Shown piece by piece: positions 1-5,649 of a stretch of 7,035 nucleotides of DNA. Position 1 is the first letter of the stretch. Every line of letters starts with the position of its first letter. The stretch is taken from the NCBI GenBank assembly GCA_002331255.1, contig DCZD01000019.1, forward strand, positions 439-7,473, written 5' to 3'. This DNA comes from Acidimicrobiaceae bacterium UBA2093. GTDB lineage: Bacteria; Actinomycetota; Acidimicrobiia; Acidimicrobiales; Ilumatobacteraceae. The position numbers and the translations under genes were made by a program. The notes beneath the pieces were generated by a model. The model saw only the letters and a list, made by a program, of their open reading frames with translations, was not told the origin of the DNA and ran no database searches.

Positions 1-17
1 ATCAAACTCTCCATCAA
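1..17 (-). rRNA. rrs: 16S ribosomal RNA, 5' end only (cut by the window edge)
   Basis: Read on the minus strand, the window ends in GGAGAGTTTGAT. This is the nearly universal start of bacterial 16S rRNA, the site where the common 27F primer binds. By alignment with the E. coli start, window position 1 corresponds to about 16S nucleotide 17, so the mature 5' end should lie near position 17, give or take a few bases. The rest of the gene is outside the window. The match is short (12 bases), but it is supported by the long, hairpin-rich non-coding stretch and the boxA-like element just upstream, both typical of rRNA leaders. Confidence 0.87.
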
Positions 18-46
18 GAACTTCCCACTTACGTGGGGAGAGTTCT
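17..46 (-). other. hairpin abutting the 16S 5' end, with a GUAA tetraloop
   Basis: AGAACT/AGTTCT (46-41 and 22-17) forms the base and CCCAC/GTGGG (37-33 and 28-24) the top, closed by GTAA, a GNRA-type tetraloop in RNA. A 3-by-1 internal loop separates the stems. The foot of the hairpin falls almost exactly at the predicted mature 16S 5' end, suggesting it helps define or expose the final cleavage site. It might instead compete with the long 16S processing stalk, whose second strand is not visible here. Confidence 0.6.
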
Positions 47-55
47 GGAAAGTCC

Positions 56-95
56 GTGGCGACCAGGGGGAATAACCCTGTTTTGGTGTCGCCAC
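56..95 (-). other. compound hairpin in the rRNA leader near 16S
   Basis: A perfect 8-bp stem (GTGGCGAC with GTCGCCAC, positions 95-88 and 63-56) encloses an inner 5-bp stem CAGGG/CCCTG (80-76 and 68-64). A one-sided 7-base bulge (ACCAAAA, 87-81) lies between the two stems on the minus strand. It sits about 40 bases before the 16S 5' end and is a plausible processing or assembly element. The role is inferred from position only. Confidence 0.65.
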
Positions 96-120
96 TTTTC
101 TGACTTTATTTACGTTGTGT

Positions 121-139
121 GTGACTCGTGAAAGTCACG
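121..139 (-). repeat. overlapping alternative hairpins in the rRNA leader
   Basis: Two small hairpins compete for the same bases. GTGACT/AGTCAC (138-133 and 126-121) gives a 6-bp stem with a 6-base loop. CGTGA/TCACG (139-135 and 131-127) gives a 5-bp stem with a 3-base loop. Both are perfect but only one can form at a time. The function is unknown. Confidence 0.5.
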
Positions 140-143
140 TTGC

Positions 144-165
144 GGGTCGGATGGGAATCCGACCC
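144..165 (-). repeat. perfect 9-bp inverted repeat in the rRNA leader
   Basis: GGGTCGGAT and ATCCGACCC (positions 165-157 and 152-144) are perfectly complementary around a 4-base TCCC loop, forming a GC-rich hairpin in the minus-strand leader. It lies 11 bases after the UUCG hairpin. No T-run follows, so it is unlikely to be a terminator. Its role is unknown; a part in leader folding or processing is the simplest guess. Confidence 0.75.
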
Positions 166-176
166 TGAATTGACAA

Positions 177-212
177 GCAGACAATGAGCCCCGAAGGACT
201 CGTTCTGTCTGC
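177..212 (-). other. leader hairpin with a UUCG tetraloop
   Basis: An outer perfect 7-bp stem (GCAGACA with TGTCTGC, positions 212-206 and 183-177) encloses an inner stem GAGTCC/GGGCTC (201-196 and 191-186) closed by TTCG. In RNA the inner stem has one G-U pair and ends in C(UUCG)G, an exceptionally stable tetraloop. A small internal loop (GAAC opposite AT) joins the stems. No T-run follows on the minus strand, so it does not look like an intrinsic terminator. It is probably a structural element of the rRNA leader. Confidence 0.7.
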
Positions 213-239
213 CCGCACTGGCGTTCAGTCTTCTCTTCC

Positions 240-259
240 GTTTTCAAGGAGCTTCGCTC
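240..259 (-). promoter_or_regulatory. boxA-like rRNA antitermination element with a small boxB-like hairpin
   Basis: The minus strand reads GCTCCTTGAAAAC at 252-240, close to the GCTCTTTGAAAAC-like boxA elements of rRNA leaders, where NusB and S10 (NusE) bind to prevent early termination. Just upstream, GAGC-GAA-GCTC (259-249) can form a 4-bp hairpin, in the place where boxB sits in E. coli rRNA leaders; it shares the GCTC with boxA. The assignment rests on similarity and position about 225 bases before 16S. Confidence 0.55.
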
Positions 260-339
260 TGGCACGTGCCCTTTGGAGGCTTGGTGCCGACCCACATTGG
301 AACCGAGACACGCTCGAGCTCCTTTGGGGGCGAGTGGCA

Positions 340-369
340 ACTCTATCGGGACGGAATTCAGCCTTGCAA
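340..369 (-). promoter_or_regulatory. candidate rRNA operon promoter
   Basis: On the minus strand there is a TTGCAA (-35-like, positions 369-364) and a TAGAGT (-10-like, positions 345-340), separated by 18 bases. Each matches the sigma-70-type consensus at 4 of 6 positions or better. The pair lies about 40 bases past the tyrS stop codon and would start transcription near position 333, giving a leader of roughly 316 nucleotides. It is the best match I found in the gap, but such motifs arise easily by chance. Further promoters could lie within tyrS. Confidence 0.4.
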
Positions 370-407
370 CGCCGATTGCTGAGAACAATTGGCAATGTTT
401 TCGGGGG

Positions 408-1685
408 TCAGGCAGTGACGTCGACGAGGTGGTAACTGGTCTTGCCTTTGCGCAACAGCAGCCATTGCCCATGCAAGAGAGGGATATCCACAAGGGAGGA
501 GTCCTCACTCAATTGAGTGCCGTTTGCACGGAAACCCTTCTGTTGCAGGCCTCTACGGGCATCGCTGTTCGATGTTGCAAGACCTGTACCAACCAGTATC
601 CCCACGACATCGGCTAGAGCCGTTCGGCTCTGCGTACTAGTGGACACTTCGTGGCTCACCATGGCAAGTGCCTCGCGTGATGCCGCCGTTGGGTCGCCAC
701 CGAACAAAACATCTGCCGCAGCACTCGCGGCAGTGGCCGCGTCAACTCCGTGGACCAGCGCTGTCATCTCGTCTGCGAGCGAGCGTTGTGCACTACGGCG
801 ACCGGGGTCTGCGCGATGAGCAAGGAGAGCTGAATTCACTTCATCAAGTGAACGCAACGAGAAGCGTGGAAGCAAAGTGTCGACATCGGCGTCGGATAAC
901 TGCATCCAGAACTGACGAAATTGATACGGCGAGGTGCGATTCGCATCGAGCCACACTGCTCCACTCGCAGTCTTTCCGAACTTCGTGCCGTCGCTCTTCG
1001 TGACGAGTGGCCACGTGATGCCAAAAGCGCTGCGACCAAGAGTCTTTCGCACGAGATCGATGCCTGCGGTGATATTTCCCCACTGATCACTTCCACCCAT
1101 CTGGAGTTCAACATTGTGATGTTCGCACAAGTGACGGAAGTCGTTTGCTTGCAACAGCATGTAGCTGAACTCGGTGTAGGACAAACCATTCTCCGAGGTA
1201 AGTCGATTCTTCACTGACTCTTTCGCGAGCATCTGGTTGATGGTGATGTGCTTACCAACGTCACGCAGAAATGTGAGTGCACCCATACCAGCCATCCAGT
1301 CGGCATTGTCGACGAGTGTTGCTTTGTTCGGCCCATCGAAGTCAAGTAGCGACTCAAGTTGGACCTTGATTTTTGCGACATTTGACTTCAACGTGTCGAC
1401 ATCGAGAAGATTGCGTTCTTCGCTACGGCCTGATGGATCCCCGACCATTCCCGTGGCACCACCTGCGAGTGGGAAGACATGGTGACCGGCGAGCTGCAAG
1501 CGACGCAGTGTGACCTGACCAAGAAGGTGCCCCACATGCAAAGAATCTGCCGTCGGATCGAAACCGACATACACGCCGATCGGGCCCGAATCAAGACGCG
1601 CTTCAAGGCCTAAAGCGTCGGTTGAATCGTGCACCAGCCCGCGGGCGCGAAGGTCTGCGAGTAGACCCTTCGTGGTTGTCGTCAT
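408..1685 (-). CDS. tyrS: tyrosyl-tRNA synthetase
   Basis: This cytoplasmic class I enzyme charges tRNA-Tyr with tyrosine using ATP. The 425-residue length is normal for the bacterial TyrS family. Visible landmarks are the tyrosine pocket start YVGFDPTADSLHVGH (the HIGH motif is HVGH, residues 50-53), YMLLQANDF near 175-183 and ELQMGGSDQWGN at 193-204 (tyrosine-binding residues), KFGKT at 235-239 (the TyrS form of KMSKS), and a C-terminal S4-type RNA-binding domain from about 355 to 420. The ATG start fits, since family similarity begins at about residue 7. A GGAG lies only 2 bases before it, too close for a normal ribosome site, so the mRNA may be leaderless or nearly so. The gene is divergent from the DUF2332 gene and points towards the rRNA operon 390 bases away. 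No terminator with a T-run is visible after the stop. Confidence 0.97.
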   Translation of the reverse strand: MTTTTKGLLADLRARGLVHDSTDALGLEARLDSGPIGVYVGFDPTADSLHVGHLLGQVTLRRLQLAGHHVFPLAGGATGMVGDPSGRSEERNLLDVDTLKSNVAKIKVQLESLLDFDGPNKATLVDNADWMAGMGALTFLRDVGKHITINQMLAKESVKNRLTSENGLSYTEFSYMLLQANDFRHLCEHHNVELQMGGSDQWGNITAGIDLVRKTLGRSAFGITWPLVTKSDGTKFGKTASGAVWLDANRTSPYQFRQFWMQLSDADVDTLLPRFSLRSLDEVNSALLAHRADPGRRSAQRSLADEMTALVHGVDAATAASAAADVLFGGDPTAASREALAMVSHEVSTSTQSRTALADVVGILVGTGLATSNSDARRGLQQKGFRANGTQLSEDSSLVDIPLLHGQWLLLRKGKTSYHLVDVTA

Positions 1686-1742
1686 GTCTCCATGATTACA
1701 CGCGGTGCCTCTTCAGGGGCGACCTATTGTTAATGCATCGAC
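1686..1742. promoter_or_regulatory. 57-base divergent intergenic region between tyrS and the DUF2332 gene
   Basis: Both flanking genes start here and read outwards, so promoters for both should overlap in this short gap or extend into the genes. Weak -10-like hexamers are present: TATTGT at 1725-1730 on the plus strand and TGTAAT at 1700-1695 on the minus strand. Neither has a convincing -35 partner. Their distances from the start codons would fit very short or absent 5' leaders. The gap is too short for a T-box riboswitch before tyrS. Confidence 0.35.
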
Positions 1743-2831
1743 ATGTACGAGGGCCACGACGCAATCGATGCCGTGCACGATTCCCTGAAGCGACAGCAGG
1801 TTCAATGCGCTCAATTGGGCTCGTCGCTCTACGCAATCGCACTAGAGGCCCTATCTCAAGATTACGTACGTGGCGGTACCACTTTTGAGTTGTTGAACGG
1901 AGTGAGCGAGAAACCGGTTCACGATGCGTTGCCTCTTCGATTGCTCGGAGGCCTGCATGCCATTGCCCTGTCCGGCATTGACACAAGACTAAGCGGTCAG
2001 TTTCCCAGTACTGGCGGTGCTCCGACGAATGACCTAGCCGACATAGTTCTCACCGCACTTCAGGAACACAGAGAACATCTGTCAGCGTCTGTGCGGCGCA
2101 ATGTGCAAACAAATGAAGTCGGCCGTTCGATCGTTGCCCTTTCAATTGCTCGCTGGTTGCCTACCATCGGGGCGCAAACGTGTCGCTGGTTCGAAGTCGG
2201 CGCAAGCGCAGGGTTGAACCTGAACTTCCCACGATTCCATGCATCAACCGGCGTCACCGCGATGGGCGACGAAACAAGCAGTGTTTCATTTGGTCCGGAT
2301 TGGTTCGACTCGTCACCGCCACACGGACAGTCAGCGATCTGCGTCGACCTCAGAGGCTGCGATCCCTTCCCTATCGATGTGAGTCGACCATCAGAGCGTC
2401 TGCGGCTCCTCAGTTTCGTTTGGCCGGATCAGTCGGCACGTCTCGACAGACTCCGTCGCGCGATTGATATCGCCCTTGAATATCCGCCTCGAGTTGATCG
2501 AGCAGAGGCCGGACCTTGGCTTGCATCCTTCGATGCTTCTCCGCGACACGATGGCGAAGCAACTGTCGTCTACCACTCGATTGTGTGGCAGTACCTGTCC
2601 CCAGACAATCGACAATCACTCATTCGCTCGCTCGAGCACCTCGCTTCCAAGTCGACACCACGTCGTCCAGTTGTGTGGGCCCGCATGGAGCCAGCGGGTG
2701 ACATGGCAGACATACGTGTCAATATTTGGACTGGCGACATGACACCGGTACAGCTTGAACTCGGTCGAGTGGGCTATCACGGCCCGACACTGCGTTGGTC
2801 GCCGCGTCGATTGCACCCCTCAGATGCCTGA
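1743..2831 (+). CDS. DUF2332 family protein, function unknown
   Basis: This 362-residue protein looks soluble, with no signal peptide or membrane segment. I recognise it as DUF2332 from its pattern of conserved blocks: an N-terminal LGSSLYAIALEAL region (25-37), WFEVGASAGLNLN (149-161), RGCDPFPID (204-212), SFVWPDQ (224-230), VVYHSIVWQYL (275-285) and RMEPAGD (314-320). The E-x-G-A-S-A-G-L-N block resembles the SAM-binding motif I of methyltransferases, so a methyltransferase-like fold is possible, but no activity is established. The ATG is the first start after an in-frame stop at 1731-1733. It has no visible Shine-Dalgarno sequence, so a near-leaderless mRNA is possible. The gene is divergent from tyrS and convergent with argH, ending 8 bases from the argH stop. 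It is therefore on the opposite strand from all its neighbours and not part of the arginine operon. Confidence 0.88.
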   Translation: MYEGHDAIDAVHDSLKRQQVQCAQLGSSLYAIALEALSQDYVRGGTTFELLNGVSEKPVHDALPLRLLGGLHAIALSGIDTRLSGQFPSTGGAPTNDLADIVLTALQEHREHLSASVRRNVQTNEVGRSIVALSIARWLPTIGAQTCRWFEVGASAGLNLNFPRFHASTGVTAMGDETSSVSFGPDWFDSSPPHGQSAICVDLRGCDPFPIDVSRPSERLRLLSFVWPDQSARLDRLRRAIDIALEYPPRVDRAEAGPWLASFDASPRHDGEATVVYHSIVWQYLSPDNRQSLIRSLEHLASKSTPRRPVVWARMEPAGDMADIRVNIWTGDMTPVQLELGRVGYHGPTLRWSPRRLHPSDA

Positions 2832-2839
2832 CGGCTCCC

Positions 2840-4258
2840 TCATCCTCTTCGACGGAGACGGCTCAATTCGTCACGGAACCTCGTTGTTTGGTCTGCGCTA
2901 ACGGATGGTCCCGCACCACCACGACTTCGACGACGTCTGATTGCTGAACCAGGCGCGATCAACTGAGCAGCTTCGTCTCCGAGATCAGCGTGCTGCGACA
3001 CCACTTCAGCGAGGGGATTACCCGTATTGATGGCTGACCGGACAACCTCTCCCACGATTGCATGTGCACGCCGAAACGGCACTCCACGTTCAACGAGCCA
3101 CTCAGCAAGATCGGTAGCGGCCAATGAGTCCGCGTTGCCGGCGTGCACCATCACGTCGGTTTTGAAGGTGGCAGATGAAACCATGCCCGCGAGCGCGATG
3201 AGAGCGCGACGAACCTGATCGACGGAGTCGAACAACGGCTCTTTGTCTTCCTGAAGGTCGCGGTTGTACGCCAACGGCAGTCCCTTCAGCGTCGTGAGAA
3301 GTCCAGTCAGATTGCCAATGAGTCGCCCTGCTTTACCGCGGGCAAGTTCTGCGATGTCGGCGTTCTTTTTCTGTGGCAACATCGATGAACCGGTGGCATA
3401 GGCGTCGTCGAGAATGGCGAACCCGAATTCCTCACTGGTCCACAGAACCCATTCCTCACCGATACGTGAGAGATGTACTCCGAGCAGCGCAATGTGCGCG
3501 AGTATCTCTGCAACAAAGTCTCGATCGGACACCGCGTCAAGGGAGTTGTCGAAGGCCTTCGCGAATCCGAGCAAATCTGCGCTGCGTTGAGGATCGATGG
3601 GCAATGAACTCCCTGCCAACGCACCGGCACCGAGCGGACTCACATCGAGGCGAGCAAGCGCGTCGAATAGCCGATCAGCATCGCGCATAAGAGCCCAGCC
3701 ATGTGCTCGAAGGTGGTGCGAGAGGAGCACGGGTTGCGCTCGTTGGAGATGCGTGTAACCCGGCAGATACACGGGATCCTTCGCGGCGTCCGCTTCTGAG
3801 GCTCGCGCATGAAGTACGTCAACGAGGCTGAGCACATTATCGATGACGACGCGGATCTCGCGCTTGCACCACAGTCTCAAGGCTGTGGCCACCTGATCGT
3901 TGCGGCTGCGGCCCGTGTGCAGGCGCGCCCCTGCATCACCCGCAATCTGGGTGACCCGTCGTTCAATTGCCGTGTGGATGTCCTCGTCTGAGGCGACGAA
4001 CTCGAAATGGCCCGATGACATCTCGTCATGCACCTGCGTTAGCGCCACATCAATTGCACCAACTGTCGCCCCGTCGAGAATTCCAGATACGCCCAGCATT
4101 GCTACGTGCGCACGCGAGCCGGTGATGTCATCAGCCCAGAGTCTCTTATCGAACGGAAGACTGACCGTGAACGCCATCAGTTCTTCAGAAGGTCCAGTTG
4201 CAAATCGTCCGTGCCACAGCGCCTTTCCAGCCGCCACTGAATCATCATTCTCAGACAC
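2840..4258 (-). CDS. argH: argininosuccinate lyase
   Basis: This enzyme catalyses the last step of arginine synthesis, splitting argininosuccinate into arginine and fumarate; the family acts as a tetramer. Counting from the longer TTG start at 4264 (474 residues), the fumarase/aspartase superfamily signatures are HTGRSRNDQ (116-124), GYTHLQRAQP (169-178, with the catalytic histidine), SDRDFVAE (246-253) and the flexible signature loop GSSMLPQKKNAD (292-303) holding the catalytic serine. The C-terminal GGAGP block is also present. The loop has L and A where most family members have M and P. I prefer the GTG start at 4258 (472 residues): it overlaps the argR stop by 8 bases, has AAGG 6 bases upstream, and gives MSENDD, a family-like beginning. 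The TTG at 4264 also has an AAAGG 5 bases upstream, so the choice is not certain. argH is the last gene of the operon, directly after argR with no argG between. Confidence 0.96.
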   Translation of the reverse strand: MSENDDSVAAGKALWHGRFATGPSEELMAFTVSLPFDKRLWADDITGSRAHVAMLGVSGILDGATVGAIDVALTQVHDEMSSGHFEFVASDEDIHTAIERRVTQIAGDAGARLHTGRSRNDQVATALRLWCKREIRVVIDNVLSLVDVLHARASEADAAKDPVYLPGYTHLQRAQPVLLSHHLRAHGWALMRDADRLFDALARLDVSPLGAGALAGSSLPIDPQRSADLLGFAKAFDNSLDAVSDRDFVAEILAHIALLGVHLSRIGEEWVLWTSEEFGFAILDDAYATGSSMLPQKKNADIAELARGKAGRLIGNLTGLLTTLKGLPLAYNRDLQEDKEPLFDSVDQVRRALIALAGMVSSATFKTDVMVHAGNADSLAATDLAEWLVERGVPFRRAHAIVGEVVRSAINTGNPLAEVVSQHADLGDEAAQLIAPGSAIRRRRSRGGAGPSVSADQTTRFRDELSRLRRRG

Positions 4259-4745
4259 GGGCAACCTTGCCTTTCTTCACATCCAAGCCAGCAAGCTGAC
4301 GCAATTTCGATGCAAGACCCTTACCACCAGCTTGCTCTGACGCGACGCAGATGATCGTGTCGTCACCAGCGACGGTGCCGAGTAACTGTTCGAGACCACT
4401 TCGGTCAAGTGCGGATGCGACGACGTGGGCGCAACCCGGCGGAGTGCGAACAACCACGAGGGTGCCACTTGCAACTACATCGGCGACCCACTCGCCCATG
4501 ACACGACGCAGATGGTCTGTCGGAGCGAGTCGTGCTGGTTCGAACTCAGGAATCGCATAGACCGTCTCACCGCCGGTCACGCGCACCTTTACTGCTCCCA
4601 ACTCTTCAAGATCACGAGAGATGGTCGCCTGCGTCGCCTCGATTTTGTTTCGCTTCAGCAACGTTTGCAATTCTGGCTGGCTCGACACCTGATGTTTCGC
4701 GATCAACTTGGTGATGAGCTGTTGGCGTTGGATTTTTCCACTCAT
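4251..4745 (-). CDS. argR: arginine repressor ArgR
   Basis: ArgR senses arginine and, as a hexamer in this family, binds ARG-box operators to repress arginine genes. At 164 residues it is of normal length. The N-terminal winged helix-turn-helix (about 1-70) includes QATISRDLEELGAVKV at 39-54, with the Ser-Arg pair used in DNA recognition. The C-terminal domain (about 85-164) contains TPPGCAHVVASALDR (101-115) and GTVAGDDTI (123-131), whose paired aspartates bind arginine in known members. The ATG is firmly supported by AAAGGAGG (4761-4754), 8 bases upstream and inside the end of argF. One base separates the argF stop from the argR start. Being inside the operon it is expected to control, argR is likely autoregulated along with it, but no ARG box is visible in the window. 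Confidence 0.97.
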   Translation of the reverse strand: MSGKIQRQQLITKLIAKHQVSSQPELQTLLKRNKIEATQATISRDLEELGAVKVRVTGGETVYAIPEFEPARLAPTDHLRRVMGEWVADVVASGTLVVVRTPPGCAHVVASALDRSGLEQLLGTVAGDDTIICVASEQAGGKGLASKLRQLAGLDVKKGKVARV

Positions 4746-4746
4746 C

Positions 4747-5649
4747 TCACTTCCCTCCTTTGACTACAAATGCAAACACTGCTCGCGCTGCATGCATGCG
4801 GTTGTGACCCTGTTCGATGACGAGGCTTCGAGGCCCATCAAAGACTTCCGCTGTCACCTCTTCACCGCGGTGCGCAGGCATACAGTGCATGAACTTGGCT
4901 GTCCTTGCCGCTTGAGCCATGAGCTCCTCGGTGACGCTGTACGGAGCGAACACCGCTCGTCGGGCATCTGTATCACCCTCTTGACCCATCGACACCCAGG
5001 TGTCGGTGTGGACGACATCGGCCCCTGACACTGCACTTACAGGGTTGACGGCATGGCTTGCATCCCCACCCAGCGCTGCGAGTCGAGACAACTCTTGTTT
5101 CGATGGAGCGAAGCCTTCCGGACACCCATAAGCAACAGTGCCACCAAGTAAACACACAGCTTCACCTAGAGAACGTGCGACATTGTTGTAATCACCCACC
5201 CATGCAACACGAAGCGACGACACTGGTCCGACATGCTGATGCATGGTCAACACGTCAGCACAAGCCTGAAGCGGATGCGAATGGTCGCTGAGCAGGTTGA
5301 CGATGGGGGCTGTGGACACAGCCGCCAGTCGTTCGAGAGTCGAATGACTGAACACCCGCACCGCGATGATTGCGTGGTAGCCAGCGAGGATGCGACCGAT
5401 GTCTTCGACAGTTTCGCGCACATCGAAGCCGATCTCTTCACCGCGGGTGTACACGGGATGACCACCAAGCTGCACGACAGCCATCTCTGATGAATGACGA
5501 GTGCGGTTTGAGGGCTTCTCGAAGACAAGGGCGACTCCTTTTCCCTCCAGCGGACGTCCAACATCAGATATCGAACGGTTCGCCGATTCAATGACGGCGT
5601 CGAGCTCTGCAGACGTCAGGTCGGCGATATCAAGAAAGTGCCTCGTCAT
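4747..5649 (-). CDS. argF: ornithine carbamoyltransferase
   Basis: This enzyme joins carbamoyl phosphate to ornithine to make citrulline in the arginine pathway, in the cytoplasm. The protein has 300 residues, slightly short for the family but complete. Landmarks are the carbamoyl-phosphate loop KPSNRTRHSSE (45-55), HPLQ (125-128), GDYNN (152-156), the ornithine-binding DTWVSMGQE (216-224) and HCMPAHRGEE (255-264). The loop has Asn where the family standard is S-T-R-T-R, and HPLQ and HCMP replace the commoner HPxQ and HCLP forms; the key arginines, histidine, glutamine and cysteine remain. The SMG motif favours ornithine over acetylornithine as substrate. The ATG shares an ATGA overlap with the argD stop and has GGAGG 6 bases upstream (5660-5656), so translation is probably coupled. 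Confidence 0.96.
   Translation of the reverse strand: MTRHFLDIADLTSAELDAVIESANRSISDVGRPLEGKGVALVFEKPSNRTRHSSEMAVVQLGGHPVYTRGEEIGFDVRETVEDIGRILAGYHAIIAVRVFSHSTLERLAAVSTAPIVNLLSDHSHPLQACADVLTMHQHVGPVSSLRVAWVGDYNNVARSLGEAVCLLGGTVAYGCPEGFAPSKQELSRLAALGGDASHAVNPVSAVSGADVVHTDTWVSMGQEGDTDARRAVFAPYSVTEELMAQAARTAKFMHCMPAHRGEEVTAEVFDGPRSLVIEQGHNRMHAARAVFAFVVKGGK
4754..4761 (-). promoter_or_regulatory. strong Shine-Dalgarno site for argR inside the end of argF
   Basis: AAAGGAGG is a near-perfect match to the anti-Shine-Dalgarno sequence, placed 8 bases before the argR ATG. It encodes part of the last argF residues (VKGGK). It is the best ribosome site seen in this operon and may give ArgR its own translation rate independent of coupling to argF. 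Confidence 0.8.

Larger units (their letters stand above)
18..333 (-). ncRNA. rRNA operon leader (5' external transcribed region upstream of 16S)
   Basis: This stretch between tyrS and the 16S start has no credible protein gene. It carries a boxA-like element and a row of inverted repeats that would fold in the minus-strand transcript: 144-165, 177-212, 121-138, 56-95 and 17-46. In bacteria such leaders carry antitermination signals and one half of the long stem that RNase III cuts to release pre-16S RNA; the other half would lie beyond 16S, outside the window. The 5' limit given here rests on a tentative promoter at 340-369 and could be wrong. No tRNA-like fold was seen. Confidence 0.7.

Noticed and set aside
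103..131. Second rRNA promoter with TAAAGT (108-103) as the -10 on the minus strand
   Set aside because: The bases at the right distance (TCACGA) do not resemble a -35 element, and the site lies within the structured leader.
177..212. Intrinsic terminator between tyrS and 16S
   Set aside because: The hairpin is strong, but no run of T follows it on the minus strand and it lies downstream of the boxA-like element, which fits a leader structure better.
110..508. Minus-strand open frame of 132 codons covering the rRNA leader and the end of tyrS
   Set aside because: It overlaps the well-supported tyrS frame and the hairpin-rich leader, its cysteine- and proline-scattered product resembles no family I know, and it has no clear ribosome site.
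184..617. Plus-strand open frames of 83 and 114 codons before and over the tyrS end
   Set aside because: They run antisense to the rRNA leader and tyrS, have no ribosome sites, and encode low-complexity, family-less peptides.
1686..1742. T-box or other riboswitch controlling tyrS
   Set aside because: The gap to the divergent gene is only 57 bases, far too short, and no specifier stem or antiterminator sequence is present.
3900..4340. Plus-strand open frame of 146 codons antisense to argH and argR
   Set aside because: It is a mirror of the strongly conserved argH and argR frames, with no ribosome site or recognisable protein family.
4746..4746. ARG box or internal promoter before argR
   Set aside because: There is only one base between argF and argR, and I saw no AT-rich palindrome resembling an ARG box there or elsewhere in the operon.
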